Assembly (NCBI GenBank): GCA_003221515.1
Contig: QHSI01000021.1
Location: 33,355 to 90,047 of the forward strand
Direction: 5' to 3'
DNA from: Candidatus Rokuibacteriota bacterium
Lineage (GTDB): Bacteria; Methylomirabilota; Methylomirabilia; Rokubacteriales; CSP1-6
Length of the DNA: 56,693 nucleotides
Shown: one piece after another, positions 1-10,558 of the stretch
Layout: each line of letters opens with the position of its first letter
How positions within the stretch are numbered: position 1 is the first letter of the stretch
Made by a program: the position numbers and the translations under genes
Notes under the pieces: model-generated
What the model was told of the DNA's origin: nothing
What the model saw: only the letters and a program-made list of their open reading frames with translations
Databases searched by the model: none

Positions 1-3000
1 TGGCCGCCGAGCACCCGTACGCCGACTGGCTCCGCGAGAACCTCGTCCGCCTCGAGGAGCTGCCCGCGCACTCCCTGCCCGAGCCCGACCACGAAACGGT
101 GGTCACCCGGCAGATCGCCTTCGGTTACACCCACGAGGACCTCCGCATCCTCCTCGCCCCGATGGCCAAGAACGGCGAGGAGGCGATCGGCTCGATGGGG
201 ACCGACACGGCGCTGGCCGTGCTCTCGAACCGGCCGCGGCCGCTCTACGACTACTTCAAGCAGCTGTTCGCGCAGGTCACCAACCCGCCGCTCGATCAGA
301 TCCGCGAAGAGCTGGTGACCTCGATGGAGTCGACGGTCGGGCCCGAGCGGAACCTCTTGAAGCCCGAGCCCGAGTCCTGCCGTCAGATCGTGCTCAAGGA
401 TCCGATCCTGTCGAACGAGGAGCTGGCCAAGCTCGCGCACGTCGCCGAGCGCGGCTTCAAGGCCCTCACGCTTCCGATGCTCTATCCGGTGGCCGAGGGT
501 GCCCCCGGGCTCGAGCGCGCCGTCGAGGATCTGCAGCGCCGCGCGAGCCGGGCGATCGCGGACGGGCACAACGTGATCATTCTGTCGGACCGGGGCGCCA
601 GCCACGAGAAGGCGGCGGTCCCGAGCCTGCTCGCCACCGCCGCAGTGCACCACCATCTGGTCCGTCGCGGCGAGCGCGCGCGGTGCGGTCTCGTCGTCGA
701 GACGGGCGATGCGCGCGAAGTGCACCACATGTGCCTGCTGATCGGTTACGGCGCCGGCGCGCTCAATCCGTGGGTGGCGTTCGAGACCCTCGACGACATG
801 ATCCGCGAGGGGCTGCTCACCGACACCGACCACAAGAAGGCGGTGACGAACTACATCAAGGCGCTCAACAAGGGGATCCTCAAGGTCATGGCCAAGATGG
901 GGATCTCGACGCTGCAGAGCTACTGCGGCGCTCAGATCTTCGAGGCCGTCGGTCTCAACGGCGATTTCGTCCACCGCTACTTCACCGGGACCGTCTCGCG
1001 CGTCGGGGGCATCGGCGTCGACGTGGTGGCCGAGGAGGTGCGGCAGCGGCACGAGCACGCGTTCCCGACGCGGCCGGCCGGCTCGCCCGAGCTCGACTGG
1101 GGCGGCGAGTACCAGTGGCGGCGCGACGGCGAGCACCACATGGTCAACCCCGACATGATCGCGCGGCTCCAGCACTCGACCCGCGTGGGGAGCTATGCCC
1201 TCTTCAAGGAGTACACGCAGCTCTGCGACGACCAGAGCCGCCGGCTGGCGACGCTCCGCGGCTTGATCGAGCTGAAGCCGGCCGCGACGCCCCTGCCGAT
1301 TGCCGAGGTCGAGCCGGTCGAGTCGATCCTCAAGCGCTTCGCCACTGGCGCGATGTCGTACGGGTCGATCAGCCAGGAGGCCCACGAGACCCTCGCCATC
1401 GCGATGAACCGGATCGGCGGCCGCTCCAACACCGGCGAGGGTGGCGAGGATCCGGCGCGGTACACGCCCGATCCGAACGGCGACTTGCGACGCAGCGCGG
1501 TCAAGCAAGTGGCCTCCGGCCGCTTCGGCGTGACCAGCGAGTACCTGGTGAACGCGACGGATCTACAAATCAAGATGGCGCAGGGCGCCAAGCCCGGCGA
1601 GGGCGGCCAGCTCCCCGGCGGCAAGGTCTATCCCTGGATCGCCAAGGTCCGCTTCGCGACCCCGGGCGTCCAGCTCATCTCGCCACCACCGCACCACGAC
1701 ATCTACTCGATCGAGGACATCAAGCAGCTCATCCACGACCTGAAGAACGCCAACCCCGAGGCGCGCGTGCACGTGAAGCTCGTCGCCGAGATCGGCGTCG
1801 GCACCGTCGCGGCAGGGGTGGCCAAGGCCTTCTCGGACGTGGTCCTGATCTCCGGCCACGATGGCGGCACCGGCGCCTCGCCGCTCACCTCGATCAAGCA
1901 CGGCGGCGTGCCCTGGGAGCTCGGGCTCGCCGAGACGCAGCAAGTGTTAGTGATGAACAAGCTGCGAGACCGGATCGTCGTCCAGGTCGACGGCCAGATG
2001 AAAACCGGGCGCGACGTGGTCATCGCCGCGCTGCTCGGCGGCGAGGAGTACGGGTTCTCCACGGCGCCGCTGGTGGTGCTGGGCTGCATCATGATGCGCG
2101 TCTGCCACCTCAACACTTGCCCAGTCGGCATCGCCACCCAGGACCCGGAGCTGCGCAAGCGCTTCGGTGGGCGCCCCGAGTCCGTCGTGAACTTCTTCCG
2201 GTTCCTGGCCGAGGAGGTCCGCGAGCACATGGCCGCGCTCGGCTTCCGGACGATGGACGAGATGATCGGGCGCGTGGACCGGCTCGATTTCAAGCAGGCG
2301 CTCGACCACTGGAAGGCCCGCGGGCTCGACATCGCGTCGATCCTCTATCAGCCGCCGATGCCGCCCGAGGTGGCCCGCCGGCGCGTGCGGCCCCAGGAGC
2401 ACTCGCTCGACCAGTCCCTGGATGCCACGACCCTGATCCCGGCGTGCCGCGCGGCCATCGAGCACGGCCAGGCGGTCGAGCTTCGGCTGCCGATCCGCAA
2501 CGTCAACCGCACGGTCGGCACGATGCTCGGCTACCACGTCACCAAGCGGCGGGGCAGCCGCGGGCTGGCTGACGACACGATCCGCGTCCACTTCACCGGC
2601 TCCGCGGGCCAGTCGTTCGGCGCGTTCGTGCCGCGGGGCATCAGCTTCACGCTCGAGGGCGACGCCAACGACTACTGGGGCAAGGGGCTCTCGGGCGGCA
2701 AGCTCGTCGTCTATCCGCCCCGCGCGTCGACCTTCGTGGCGGAAGAGAACATCGTGATCGGCAACGTCGCGCTCTACGGCGCCACCGGCGGCGAAGCGTA
2801 CGTGCGGGGCGTCGCCGGCGAGCGGTTCTGCGTACGCAACAGCGGCGTGCACGCGGTCGTCGAGGGCGTGGGCGACCACGCGTGCGAGTACATGACGGGC
2901 GGTCGGGTCGTCGTGCTGGGGCCGAGCGGGCGTAACTTCGCCGCCGGCATGTCGGGCGGCATCGCCTACGTGCTCGACGTCGACGGCGACTTCAAACGCC

Positions 3001-3263
3001 GGTGCAACCTCGGGATGGTGGACGTCGAGCCGCTTGTCCAGGCCGAGGAGATCGGCCTGGTGCGCGACCTGATCCGGCGCCACATCGAGTACACGGGCTC
3101 GACCTACGCGAGCGGGATCTTGCGGGACTGGATGGGAGCGCAGGCCCGCTTCGTCAAGATCATGCCCCGCGACTACAAGCGCGTGCTGGCGGCCGAGGCG
3201 CGGGCGCAGGCGGAAGGACGGGCGCCGACGTTCGCCGAGTTGGTCGGGACCGGCGGTGGGTAA
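1..3263 (+). CDS. gltB: Glutamate synthase large subunit (3' part, 5' end outside window)
   Basis: Large subunit of glutamate synthase, which makes glutamate from 2-oxoglutarate and glutamine-derived ammonia in the cytoplasm. The frame is open from base 3, so the start and the N-terminal glutaminase domain lie left of the window. Visible in order: the central domain; the FMN-binding synthase domain, with the [14 protein letters not shown] and [10 protein letters not shown] stretches and the glycine-rich [12 protein letters not shown] loop; the 3Fe-4S cysteine region [19 protein letters not shown]; and the C-terminal GXGXG beta-helix domain, with repeated GG-containing turns up to about base 3000. 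The last codons overlap the gltD start by 8 bases, so the two subunits are translationally coupled. No disruption is seen in the visible part. Confidence 0.97.
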   Translation, partial: AAEHPYADWLRENLVRLEELPAHSLPEPDHETVVTRQIAFGYTHEDLRILLAPMAKNGEEAIGSMGTDTALAVLSNRPRPLYDYFKQLFAQVTNPPLDQIREELVTSMESTVGPERNLLKPEPESCRQIVLKDPILSNEELAKLAHVAERGFKALTLPMLYPVAEGAPGLERAVEDLQRRASRAIADGHNVIILSDRGASHEKAAVPSLLATAAVHHHLVRRGERARCGLVVETGDAREVHHMCLLIGYGAGALNPWVAFETLDDMIREGLLTDTDHKKAVTNYIKALNKGILKVMAKMGISTLQSYCGAQIFEAVGLNGDFVHRYFTGTVSRVGGIGVDVVAEEVRQRHEHAFPTRPAGSPELDWGGEYQWRRDGEHHMVNPDMIARLQHSTRVGSYALFKEYTQLCDDQSRRLATLRGLIELKPAATPLPIAEVEPVESILKRFATGAMSYGSISQEAHETLAIAMNRIGGRSNTGEGGEDPARYTPDPNGDLRRSAVKQVASGRFGVTSEYLVNATDLQIKMAQGAKPGEGGQLPGGKVYPWIAKVRFATPGVQLISPPPHHDIYSIEDIKQLIHDLKNANPEARVHVKLVAEIGVGTVAAGVAKAFSDVVLISGHDGGTGASPLTSIKHGGVPWELGLAETQQVLVMNKLRDRIVVQVDGQMKTGRDVVIAALLGGEEYGFSTAPLVVLGCIMMRVCHLNTCPVGIATQDPELRKRFGGRPESVVNFFRFLAEEVREHMAALGFRTMDEMIGRVDRLDFKQALDHWKARGLDIASILYQPPMPPEVARRRVRPQEHSLDQSLDATTLIPACRAAIEHGQAVELRLPIRNVNRTVGTMLGYHVTKRRGSRGLADDTIRVHFTGSAGQSFGAFVPRGISFTLEGDANDYWGKGLSGGKLVVYPPRASTFVAEENIVIGNVALYGATGGEAYVRGVAGERFCVRNSGVHAVVEGVGDHACEYMTGGRVVVLGPSGRNFAAGMSGGIAYVLDVDGDFKRRCNLGMVDVEPLVQAEEIGLVRDLIRRHIEYTGSTYASGILRDWMGAQARFVKIMPRDYKRVLAAEARAQAEGRAPTFAELVGTGGG

Positions 3264-4557
3264 GGTCACCGGTTTCCTCGAGATCAAGCGGAAGAAGCCG
3301 CCGGCGCGCCCGGTGGCCGAGCGGCTCCGCGACTGGAAAGAGGTCTACCTCCCCTACCCGGACGAAGAGCTGCGGAAGCAGGCCGCGCGCTGCATGGATT
3401 GTGGGATCCCCTTCTGCCACCAGGGCTGCCCGCTCGGCAACATCATCCCGGACTGGAACGACCTGGTCTACAAGGACCGCTGGCGCGAGGCGCTCGACCG
3501 CCTGCACGCCACGAACAACTTCCCGGAGTGGACCGGACGGCTCTGTCCGGCGCCGTGCGAGGGATCGTGCGTGCTGGGCATCAACGACGACGCGGTGACG
3601 ATCAAGGGCGTCGAGCTGGCGATCGTCGAGCATGGGTTCGACGAAGGCTGGATCGGACCACAGCCCCGCATCGCCAGGACCGGGAAGCGCGTCGCCGTGA
3701 TCGGCTCGGGTCCCATGGAGAAGGACGGGGTCGCCTTCCGGCCGAACAGTCACGTCGGGGTCAACGTCCGCGTCGCCGAGCTACGGCGGGAGTTCGACGC
3801 GCTCGTCCTGGCCGGCGGCGCCTGCTGGCCGCGCGATCTGCAGGTGCCCGGGCGCGAGCTGCGGGGCATCCACTTCGCGATGGAGTATCTCAAGCTCCAG
3901 AACCGGCGCTGCGAGGGCGACCCGATCCCCGACGAGAACTTCATCACGGCGCGGGACAAGCGCGTCGTGATCATCGGTGGCGGTGATACCGGCGCCGACT
4001 GCCTGGGCACCGTCCACCGCCAGGGCGCCGTGTCGGTCCACCAGTTCGAGCTGTTGCCGCGGCCGCCGGACGAGCGCGCGCCGGACAACCCGTGGCCCCA
4101 GTGGCCGAACATCTTCCGCGTGTCCGGCGCCCACGAAGAGGGCGGCGACCGCGTGTACGCGGTCTCGACCCAGCGGTTCACCGGCGACGCCGAGGGCCGC
4201 GTGAGGCAGCTCCAGGCCGTGAAGGTCGACATGGTGCGCGAGGGCGGCCGGATCGATTTCAAGCCGATCGCCGACAGCGAGTTCACGCTCGAGGTCGACC
4301 TCGTGCTGCTGGCGATGGGATTCCTCGGCGCCGAGCGTCCGGGGATGCTGAGCGACCTCGGCGTCAAGCTGACCGAGCGCGGCAACGTGTGGCGTGACGC
4401 GAGCTGGATGACGTCGGTGCCGGGCGTGTTCGCGTGCGGCGACATGCAGCGCGGTCAGTCGCTGATCGTCTGGGCGATCGCCGAGGGGCGCTCGGCCGCG
4501 CGCGGTGTGGATCAGTACCTGATGGGCAAGTCCGACCTCCCCGCCCCTCTCGCGTAG
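3256..4557 (+). CDS. gltD: Glutamate synthase small subunit with internal deletion of the FAD site
   Basis: Small (beta) subunit that passes electrons from NADPH through FAD to GltB. A GTG start overlaps the gltB stop. The N-terminal Fe-S cysteines are present ([14 protein letters not shown], then [10 protein letters not shown]). The second nucleotide-binding fold is intact ([13 protein letters not shown]), as is the C-terminal [12 protein letters not shown] motif. The protein is 433 residues, whereas family members are usually about 480. The missing segment is inside: after VAVIGSGP (to residue 153) the sequence jumps to MEKDGVAF. It skips roughly 49 residues that normally carry the rest of the first dinucleotide fold and the LRYGIPDFK region. 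The reading frame is kept across the junction near base 3714/3715. It is either a real in-frame deletion, probably crippling FAD binding, or an assembly collapse. Confidence 0.92.
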   Translation: MGKVTGFLEIKRKKPPARPVAERLRDWKEVYLPYPDEELRKQAARCMDCGIPFCHQGCPLGNIIPDWNDLVYKDRWREALDRLHATNNFPEWTGRLCPAPCEGSCVLGINDDAVTIKGVELAIVEHGFDEGWIGPQPRIARTGKRVAVIGSGPMEKDGVAFRPNSHVGVNVRVAELRREFDALVLAGGACWPRDLQVPGRELRGIHFAMEYLKLQNRRCEGDPIPDENFITARDKRVVIIGGGDTGADCLGTVHRQGAVSVHQFELLPRPPDERAPDNPWPQWPNIFRVSGAHEEGGDRVYAVSTQRFTGDAEGRVRQLQAVKVDMVREGGRIDFKPIADSEFTLEVDLVLLAMGFLGAERPGMLSDLGVKLTERGNVWRDASWMTSVPGVFACGDMQRGQSLIVWAIAEGRSAARGVDQYLMGKSDLPAPLA

Positions 4558-4558
4558 C

Positions 4559-4679
4559 AGGCTGCTGAAACAGGCCCATCTGCTTCGTTGGCGCCCTCGA
4601 CCGCACGCTCACGTACTCGAAGTACGCTCGCGTGCGGCCTTCGGGCGCCGCCTCGCATCTGGACCTGTTTGAGCAGCCT
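4559..4679. repeat. 121-bp palindromic intergenic element
   Basis: An almost complete inverted repeat centred on base 4619. The left end AGGCTGCTGAAACAGG matches the reverse complement of the right end with one mismatch. The arms stay similar inward (CATCTGC, GGCGCCC, CCGCACGC) to a perfect core CGTACTCGAAGTACG at 4612-4626. It lies between the convergent genes gltD and the SLC13-type carrier, two bases after the gltD stop. It can fold into one long hairpin on either strand, so it could end transcription in both directions. It resembles dispersed palindromic repeats (REP/MITE-like) known from many bacteria. No second copy occurs in this window. Confidence 0.85.
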
Positions 4680-4707
4680 TTCCCGGTGGGCCCGCACTAG
4701 TGCGCGC

Positions 4708-6117
4708 CTACTGACGCAAGGGCTCGCCGACCAAGGACCACCAGGGCAACGCGACGAGCAGGATCGCGATCCAGCCGACCAGGGTCATCCAGAGGCCGAA
4801 CCGCAGCATCTCTCCGGCCGACACGTGTCCGCGCTCGTAGATGACGAGCGCCGAGGAGCTCTGCGCCGGGTAGTAGACGACCGCGTCGCCGGTGATCATC
4901 ACCACCAGCGCGCAGACGACCGGATTCAGTCCGGTCTCCCGACCGACTGACATCGCGATGGGCAGAGCGAGCGCCAGGAATCCCGAGATGTTCGGCACCA
5001 GCACGCGCAGCGCCGTCGCGCCGAGCATCAGGAGCACCACGACCGCGAGTGCGCTGTCGCCGAGGATCGGCAGGCCGCCGACCAGCACCCGGCCGAGCCA
5101 CGGCGCGGCGCCGCTGGCGACCAGGGCTTGGGCCAGCGAGATCGACGCCGCGATGACGAAGAAGTTCGCCCAGCCGACGCCGCGGTCGAGATCGGACCAG
5201 ACGAGCGGTCCCAGGCGCGGCGTCAGCAGCGCGACGAAAGCCAGCAGGGCGGGCAACGCGGGGTCCAGGTGGTGGAAGCCGTCGGTGAGCCAGAGGACGG
5301 ACGCGCCCAGGATGATCGCGATCGTTCGCCACTCCACGCCGGAGATGGGCTGCCGCTGCGCCCGCTCGGGCACCGGCAGCCCACGGCCGAAGCCCCGGCG
5401 ATAGAGCGTGTACGTGAGCACGCTGCCCATCAACAAGATTGCGTAGTACGGCACGGACATCAGCGTGAACCAGGCGCTCCACGACATGCCCCCGATGATG
5501 GCCGCGCTCATGACCGGCGTGATGCCGCCGGTCAGCAGCGTCGTGGACGCGAGGCGATTCATCGAGGACAGCGCCAGCATGACGGCCTTGGCGACGTCGG
5601 CGCCGCGCGGCACGCCGCCGAGGGTGAACAGCTCGTCGTAGATGTGGATGAGGATGCCGGAGCGCGTGGTCGCCGAGGGCAGGATGAACGTCAGGACGGG
5701 AAACGAGAACACCAACTGGAGGTAGACCGTCAGGCTGCGCCCGCGCGCGCGCTCGAGGATCGTGCGGGCGAGGCGCTCCGCCAGCCCGCTGCGTACGACC
5801 GCCACGCCCATCGTCAACACGCCGACCAGGAAGAAGGGCACGGGGTTGGCGAAGCCCTGGAGCGCGTCGCGCAGGCTCTTGGTCGCGCCGCTCAGCGCCA
5901 GCAGCGTCACCCCGATCAGGGCGGCGACGCCGGGCTCGAGGATCTCGCCGGTCCACAGCACGATCGTGATGACCGTGACGATGAGCGCCCGCTGGCCGGC
6001 CAGCGACAGACCGGTGAACACCGGGGGGAGGAACAGCGCCGCCACGAGGGCGGCGAGCGGCACCGCGAGCGCTCGCCGTTTCGCTTCGCGGGCCTCGGCC
6101 GTCTCGGTTCGACGCAT
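4708..6117 (-). CDS. SLC13/DASS-family anion transporter
   Basis: Integral membrane protein of 469 residues with about eleven to twelve hydrophobic segments, of the divalent anion:sodium symporter (SLC13/DASS, TC 2.A.47) family. These proteins import di- or tricarboxylates or sulfate with sodium. Two re-entrant hairpin-like motifs are visible: PSATTRSGI in the first half and VPNISGFLALALP in the second. They sit where the family has its Ser-Asn-Thr substrate signatures, and the first has lost the Asn. Substrate cannot be told from sequence: C4-dicarboxylate, citrate or sulfate are all possible. It converges with gltD across the palindromic element, and the Sel1 gene lies 66 bases upstream on the same strand. 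Confidence 0.85.
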   Translation of the reverse strand: MRRTETAEAREAKRRALAVPLAALVAALFLPPVFTGLSLAGQRALIVTVITIVLWTGEILEPGVAALIGVTLLALSGATKSLRDALQGFANPVPFFLVGVLTMGVAVVRSGLAERLARTILERARGRSLTVYLQLVFSFPVLTFILPSATTRSGILIHIYDELFTLGGVPRGADVAKAVMLALSSMNRLASTTLLTGGITPVMSAAIIGGMSWSAWFTLMSVPYYAILLMGSVLTYTLYRRGFGRGLPVPERAQRQPISGVEWRTIAIILGASVLWLTDGFHHLDPALPALLAFVALLTPRLGPLVWSDLDRGVGWANFFVIAASISLAQALVASGAAPWLGRVLVGGLPILGDSALAVVVLLMLGATALRVLVPNISGFLALALPIAMSVGRETGLNPVVCALVVMITGDAVVYYPAQSSSALVIYERGHVSAGEMLRFGLWMTLVGWIAILLVALPWWSLVGEPLRQ

Positions 6118-6183
6118 CGCGCGGGCGCCATCCTCCCACGGAGGGCGTCGCCGAGTCGAGTGACCAGTGCGCGCCGACCCCGA

Positions 6184-6966
6184 CTACTTCCCGAGGGCCT
6201 TCAGGCGTTGCGCAGCCGACTCGCTACCGCCGGCGGCGGCCTTTCGATACCACTGGACGGCTTCGACGCGATCCACAGCGACGCCGGTGCCGCGCTCGTA
6301 TGCGCGGCCGAGAAGGTACATCGCGTAGCTGTCCCCGCCTTCCGCGCTTTTCCGGTACCATCGCAACGCCTCGGACTCGTTCTTCTCGATCCCGCCGCGC
6401 CCGGTCTCGTACATCGTGCCCAGACCGGCCATGGCCCGCAGGCTCCCGCCGTCGGCGCCGCGGCGATACCACGTTGCCGCCTCGGCGTCGTCCTGGGACA
6501 GCCCACCGCGCCCGCGCGAGTACATGACGGCCAGATTCGTCATGGCGCCGGCGTTGCCGGCGTCGGCCCCCTTCCGGTACCACTTCACCGCTTCGGCATC
6601 GTCCTGGGCCAGCCCGCCGCTCCCGCGCTCGTACATCCAACCGAGCGCCGCCATGGCCCGGGAGTTCCCCCCCTCGGCCAGCCGGCGATACAAAGGCGCC
6701 GAGTCGTCCTCGCTGTTCATGCACTCCACGAGACGGTTGTACTCGGTTTGGGTTTGCGCCATGGACGCGTGCCAGGATCCGTTGGGCGCCACGCGGTCGA
6801 GATTCACGTTGATCGCGTTCGTGCGCGTCTTGCAGTCCGCGAACTTCGCCATCACCCATTCCTGCTCGGGCGTGAGGTTGGCGCCGGCGCAGCCGCCGAC
6901 CACGACGATCACGAGGGCCAGAAACAGCGACCGACTCCGGGCTCGGGGGCTCCTCGCGAGCATCAC
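6184..6966 (-). CDS. Sel1-repeat lipoprotein
   Basis: A 260-residue protein of unknown specific role. The N-terminus is a basic stretch followed by a hydrophobic core and a lipobox (VVGGC, Cys about residue 26), so it is probably an outer-membrane or periplasmic lipoprotein. The C-terminal two thirds hold four to five Sel1-like repeats of about 36 residues. Each carries an alpha-helical A-M-x-x-L-G-x-M-Y-x-x-G core, then D-x-x-E-A-x-x-W-Y-R-K. Sel1 repeats are usually protein-binding scaffolds. A GTG start at 6966 and an ATG at 6963 are both usable. The lipobox makes the protein a plausible substrate for Lgt, encoded further along the same strand. Confidence 0.85.
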   Translation of the reverse strand: MMLARSPRARSRSLFLALVIVVVGGCAGANLTPEQEWVMAKFADCKTRTNAINVNLDRVAPNGSWHASMAQTQTEYNRLVECMNSEDDSAPLYRRLAEGGNSRAMAALGWMYERGSGGLAQDDAEAVKWYRKGADAGNAGAMTNLAVMYSRGRGGLSQDDAEAATWYRRGADGGSLRAMAGLGTMYETGRGGIEKNESEALRWYRKSAEGGDSYAMYLLGRAYERGTGVAVDRVEAVQWYRKAAAGGSESAAQRLKALGK

Positions 6967-6983
6967 GCGGCCCGACGCCGGCG

Positions 6984-7694
6984 TCAGCGGTGTGGGCTCT
7001 GCCAGAGCGCGTGGCCGACGAAGAACGGGCCGAGCGTCTGGAGATACTGCGAGGTCTGCATCGTCTTCCGCATGGCCTGCACTAGGTGAGACAGCGGATG
7101 GAGCTCGCGGCCGACGAGGCCGATGACGAAGTCGTTGTCATGGAGATCGAGGCCGTGACAGGCCAGGCGGACGTCGTGGGCGAGATCGGCGTCGCCGTAG
7201 GCGCGGCCCAGGACGCTGTGCTCCCGGATGATCGCGCCCTGTTCCTGGGGCGTGAGCCGGCTGAAACCGCCGGTGCGGCGCAGCGGGTACCAGATGGCCC
7301 ACGGCCACGCCGGGTTCAGCGCCGTGCGGCGCGGGCGGCGCAACAGCCACTCGTCCAGGTCCGCTTCGAAGCCCGACGCGTAGGTCCGGCCGAACATGGT
7401 GAGCTCGGGCTTCGGGGCCAGCGCGGCGAAGGGCTCGGCGTTGAGCAGCTCGCGCAGGCTGCTCACGAAGAAGGTCGGGTCCTCGCTCATCGCCAGCACC
7501 GCGATCCCGCGCGGATCGTTGGCGTCGTGGTACAGGACGGCCTCGACGCGGCTCGACTCGAGGGCCCGCAGCGGCGCCTTCGCGTCGAGGCAGCCGCCGA
7601 ACACGTGCAGCTGCATGAAGAGGCGCCGATCGGAGACCTGCTGGTTGGCGCCGTGCTCCTGAACGTCGGTCTTCGGCGTGTCGGGCAAGCTCAC
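6984..7694 (-). CDS. Chlorite dismutase/HemQ-like haem protein
   Basis: A 236-residue protein of the chlorite dismutase superfamily (dimeric alpha-beta barrel). This family includes true chlorite dismutases, coproheme decarboxylases (HemQ) and proteins of unknown role. Family landmarks are visible in the second half: WAIWYPLRR, IIREHSVLGRAYG, CHGLDLHDNDFVIGL and the C-terminal TLGPFFVGH. By comparison with the family from memory, His159 in REHS would be the proximal haem ligand and Arg176 a candidate distal residue. The variable N-terminus is short, with no export signal, so the protein is likely cytoplasmic. Start is GTG at 7694 behind a strong GGGGAGGG Shine-Dalgarno. The window carries most of a haem pathway elsewhere, so a haem-synthesis role is possible but unproven. 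Confidence 0.8.
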   Translation of the reverse strand: MSLPDTPKTDVQEHGANQQVSDRRLFMQLHVFGGCLDAKAPLRALESSRVEAVLYHDANDPRGIAVLAMSEDPTFFVSSLRELLNAEPFAALAPKPELTMFGRTYASGFEADLDEWLLRRPRRTALNPAWPWAIWYPLRRTGGFSRLTPQEQGAIIREHSVLGRAYGDADLAHDVRLACHGLDLHDNDFVIGLVGRELHPLSHLVQAMRKTMQTSQYLQTLGPFFVGHALWQSPHR

Positions 7695-7778
7695 CGTCTG
7701 CCCTCCCCTGTTTGTCGCCGCGCCTCGGCCGGCGGGGCCCCAGTCCCGCGACGGTCTGCGGCGCGCGCCGCGTGCGGG

Positions 7779-8801
7779 CTAACCGCCCCGGGTGTGCATC
7801 TCCAGGTGCGGATCTTCGCGGAGCCGGCCGATCTGCACGAGCGGCGTCCGTTCACGCAGCTTCAGCCGCTCCTCGGCGCCCCGATCGGCGCGCCGTGTCC
7901 AGGCGGAGGCGATCAGCGCCTTCAGATCGTCCGCCGTCGCCCCGCCGCGGAGCGGGCCGCGGAGATCGATGCCCCGCTGCGCGTAGAGACAGAGGTACCA
8001 CATGCCGTCCGCGGTCAGCCGGCTCCGATCACAGCTCGCGCAGAACGGCGCCGTCGTCGAGGAGATGATCCCGAAGACGGTGCCGTTGGCGAGGCGGTAG
8101 CGGTCGGCCGGTGCGCTGCTCGTCTCGACGATGGGCTCGATCGTCCCGTAGCGCCGGCCCAGCACTCCGAGCATCTCGGCGCGGCTCACGACCCTGTCCA
8201 TCGACCAGCGCGTCGCACCGCCCACGTCCATGTACTCGATGAAGCGCACCTCGGCCGAGACGCTCCGGCCGTACTCGATCAGGTCGGCCAGCTCGTCGTC
8301 GTTCACGGAGCGCATCACGACCGTGTCGAGCTTCGTCCCGCCGAATCCCACGCGCCCCAGCGCGGCGATGCCGTCGAGGACCTGGGCGTGATGAGTGCGA
8401 CGCGTGAGCATCGTGAACCGGTCGGGACGGAGCGTGTCGAGGCTCACCGTGACCCGATGGAGCCCGGCGCTCTTCAGCGCGCGGGCCTGCTCGGCGAGCA
8501 AGACACCGTTGGTCGTCATGGCCAGATCGCGGAGTCGCGGCTTGGCGACCAGCAGCCGCACGAGCTCCGGCAGATCGCGGCGCAGGAGCGGCTCGCCGCC
8601 GGTGAGTCGGATCTTGTCGACACCCAGGTCCATGAAGACGTCGACGAGCGCGCCCATCTCCTCGAAGTGGAGGATCTGCTCCCGCGGCAGCCAGACGTAC
8701 TCCTCTTCCGGCATGCAGTAGGCGCAACGCAAGTTGCATCGGTCGGTCACCGAGATCCGGAGATTCCGGAGCGGGCGCGCGAACGTGTCCTCGACTCTCA
8801 T
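7779..8801 (-). CDS. moaA: GTP 3',8-cyclase, molybdenum cofactor synthesis
   Basis: Radical SAM enzyme that starts molybdopterin synthesis by rearranging GTP to 3',8-cyclo-GTP. It is 340 residues, the usual size. The N-terminal radical SAM cysteines are CNLRCAYC (Cys22, 26, 29), followed by the [12 protein letters not shown]-binding motif. The C-terminal second 4Fe-4S site is CASCDRSRL with a further Cys about 13 residues on. The chain ends in the conserved double glycine. The open frame runs far upstream to 9776, but the ATG at 8801 begins the conserved sequence and overlaps the upstream stop (ATGA). moeA and the molybdo-enzyme fdhA lie elsewhere in the window, giving the pathway an obvious client. 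Confidence 0.95.
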   Translation of the reverse strand: MRVEDTFARPLRNLRISVTDRCNLRCAYCMPEEEYVWLPREQILHFEEMGALVDVFMDLGVDKIRLTGGEPLLRRDLPELVRLLVAKPRLRDLAMTTNGVLLAEQARALKSAGLHRVTVSLDTLRPDRFTMLTRRTHHAQVLDGIAALGRVGFGGTKLDTVVMRSVNDDELADLIEYGRSVSAEVRFIEYMDVGGATRWSMDRVVSRAEMLGVLGRRYGTIEPIVETSSAPADRYRLANGTVFGIISSTTAPFCASCDRSRLTADGMWYLCLYAQRGIDLRGPLRGGATADDLKALIASAWTRRADRGAEERLKLRERTPLVQIGRLREDPHLEMHTRGG

Positions 8802-10552
8802 CGACCCGCTCCGCTCGCGGCCGCCGCGACCGCTCCGGCCGCACTCGCGGCGGCCGCTCCGGCCGCCAGGGCGTCCTCGGCCCGCGTGCGCTCCCACTCG
8901 CGCAGGAGACCGGCCTTCTTGACGCCGACGTCGAAGTGATCCCACGGCAGCCGCTCGTCGGTGGAGCGCTCGCGGGTCGCGTAGAAGTCGGCGTCGCCGT
9001 CCCACTCGCGGAGCGCGCGCCGCCAGTCGCCTTCGTACGAGGCCGCCAGCTCCAGGAAATCCGCGACCCGCCGGTCGCCGCGCGCCAGCAGCGCCTGCAG
9101 CGCCGCCTCGCGCGGGTTCTCGTGCAGTACGCGCACGTTGTGCAGGCGCCGCACGCCGCGCTTGATGGTCTCGAGCTTGGCCCCGAGCGACGCGGCGCCG
9201 TCGAACCCGACCCACTGGAACGGCGTCCACGGCTTGGGCACGAAGGACGAGATCGACAGCGTCAGACGGCCGAACGGCTGGCCCGACGGGTCGAGCACGC
9301 GCAGACGCTCGAGCATCCGTCCGGCCAGGGCTGGGATCGCCTCGACGTCCTCGCTCGTCTCGGTCGGCTGGCCGATCATGAAGTAGCACTTGAGGTTGGG
9401 GATGCCGTGGGCCCGGACCAGATCGCACGCGGTCGTGAGCTGGTCGTCGGTGATCGGCTTGCGGATCGCGCGTCGCAGCCGCTCCGTCCCGGCCTCCGGC
9501 GCCATCGTGAGCGTCCGGTGGCCGCCCCGCGCGAGCGCCGCCACGAGATCTTCGGTCAGGCTGTCGGCGCGCAGCGACGAGATCGAGAGCTCGAGACCAT
9601 TTTCCTCGACGATCTTCAAGAGCTCGCCGATCCACGGATAGTCCGACACGCACGCCCCGACCAGCCCCACGCGGCGCTCGCCGTTGGCCGCCATCTGGGC
9701 GACGGTCTCCCGAAGCGCGTCCACGCTGCGGTGTCTCACCGGGCGGTACACCTGCCCCTCGAGGCAGAAGCGGCATCCCCGGCCGCAGCCCTTGCCCACC
9801 TCGAGGAGCGCCATGTGGCCGTACTCGGCGTGCGGGGTCTTCACCGCCGCGACCGTCTCGAACGCATTCACGTTCCTGAGCCGCCGCTTGGTCACCACCG
9901 CCGGCGCCGCCCCGCGCGTGGCCACCGATGCCAGCGTGCCGTCGGCCGCATAGGCGACGTCGTACTCCGCGGGCACGTAGATGCCTTCCATGGCGGCGAG
10001 CGATGCCAGGAGCTTCTCGCGATCCCGGTCGCCGTTGCGGTAGGCGGCGATCAGCTCCACGACCAGCTCCTCGCCCTCGCCGACGACCACGAAGTCCATG
10101 AACGGCGCGAGCGGCTCGGGATTCGAGAAGGCGCAGACGCCGCCCATCAGCACCAGTGGATCGCGGGCGCCCCGGTCGGCGGCCCGCAGCGGGATGGACG
10201 CCATCGCGAGCAGCCGGAGGACATTGATGTAGTCACCCTCGTAGGTCACGGAGAACCCGATCATCTGGAAATCGGCGAGCGGCCGGAGCGACTCGAGCGA
10301 GAACGGCGACGTGCCGGACCGGCGCATCTCGTCGGCGTCTTCTGGATTGGGAAGGAAGACGCGCTCGCACACCACGTCGGGCAGCGCGTTGAGATGGCGG
10401 TAGATGGTCTGGAAGCCGAGGTTCGACATCCCGACGGCGTAGGTGTTGGGATAGACGAGCGCGACGGCGACCTTCCCGCCCCAGTCCTTGCTGACGGTCC
10501 CCTGCTCGTCCCCCAGCAGCGCCTGGGCTTTTCTCTTCAATTTCCAGGACAT
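8798..10552 (-). CDS. TIGR03960-type radical SAM protein with B12-binding-like N-terminus
   Basis: A 584-residue protein of the radical SAM superfamily, close to the TIGR03960 group, whose biochemical role is not established. The N-terminal part (residues about 30-210) resembles a cobalamin-binding-type domain with a [17 protein letters not shown] start. The radical SAM cluster motif is [11 protein letters not shown] (cysteine spacing CxxxCxxC), preceded by LLEVGKG. The central barrel follows to about residue 500. The last 30 residues are a low-complexity Ala-rich tail. The gene overlaps the moaA start by four bases, so the two are co-translated here. A TGGTACACT extended -10 lies only six bases before the ATG and there is no Shine-Dalgarno, which suggests a leaderless mRNA. 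Confidence 0.85.
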   Translation of the reverse strand: MSWKLKRKAQALLGDEQGTVSKDWGGKVAVALVYPNTYAVGMSNLGFQTIYRHLNALPDVVCERVFLPNPEDADEMRRSGTSPFSLESLRPLADFQMIGFSVTYEGDYINVLRLLAMASIPLRAADRGARDPLVLMGGVCAFSNPEPLAPFMDFVVVGEGEELVVELIAAYRNGDRDREKLLASLAAMEGIYVPAEYDVAYAADGTLASVATRGAAPAVVTKRRLRNVNAFETVAAVKTPHAEYGHMALLEVGKGCGRGCRFCLEGQVYRPVRHRSVDALRETVAQMAANGERRVGLVGACVSDYPWIGELLKIVEENGLELSISSLRADSLTEDLVAALARGGHRTLTMAPEAGTERLRRAIRKPITDDQLTTACDLVRAHGIPNLKCYFMIGQPTETSEDVEAIPALAGRMLERLRVLDPSGQPFGRLTLSISSFVPKPWTPFQWVGFDGAASLGAKLETIKRGVRRLHNVRVLHENPREAALQALLARGDRRVADFLELAASYEGDWRRALREWDGDADFYATRERSTDERLPWDHFDVGVKKAGLLREWERTRAEDALAAGAAAASAAGAVAAAASGAGR

Positions 10553-10558
10553 CGCGTT

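Noticed and set aside
683-2572. Plus-strand frame of 629 codons inside gltB
   Set aside because: Arg- and Pro-rich out-of-phase reading of a real gene in GC-rich DNA; no family likeness.
5128-7089. Plus-strand frame of 653 codons opposite the carrier and Sel1 genes
   Set aside because: Antisense shadow; composition is dominated by Arg, Gln, His and Ala, and both genes beneath it are well supported.
8802-9776. N-terminal extension of moaA by 325 codons
   Set aside because: It is an out-of-phase reading of the radical SAM gene; MoaA similarity begins at the ATG at 8801.
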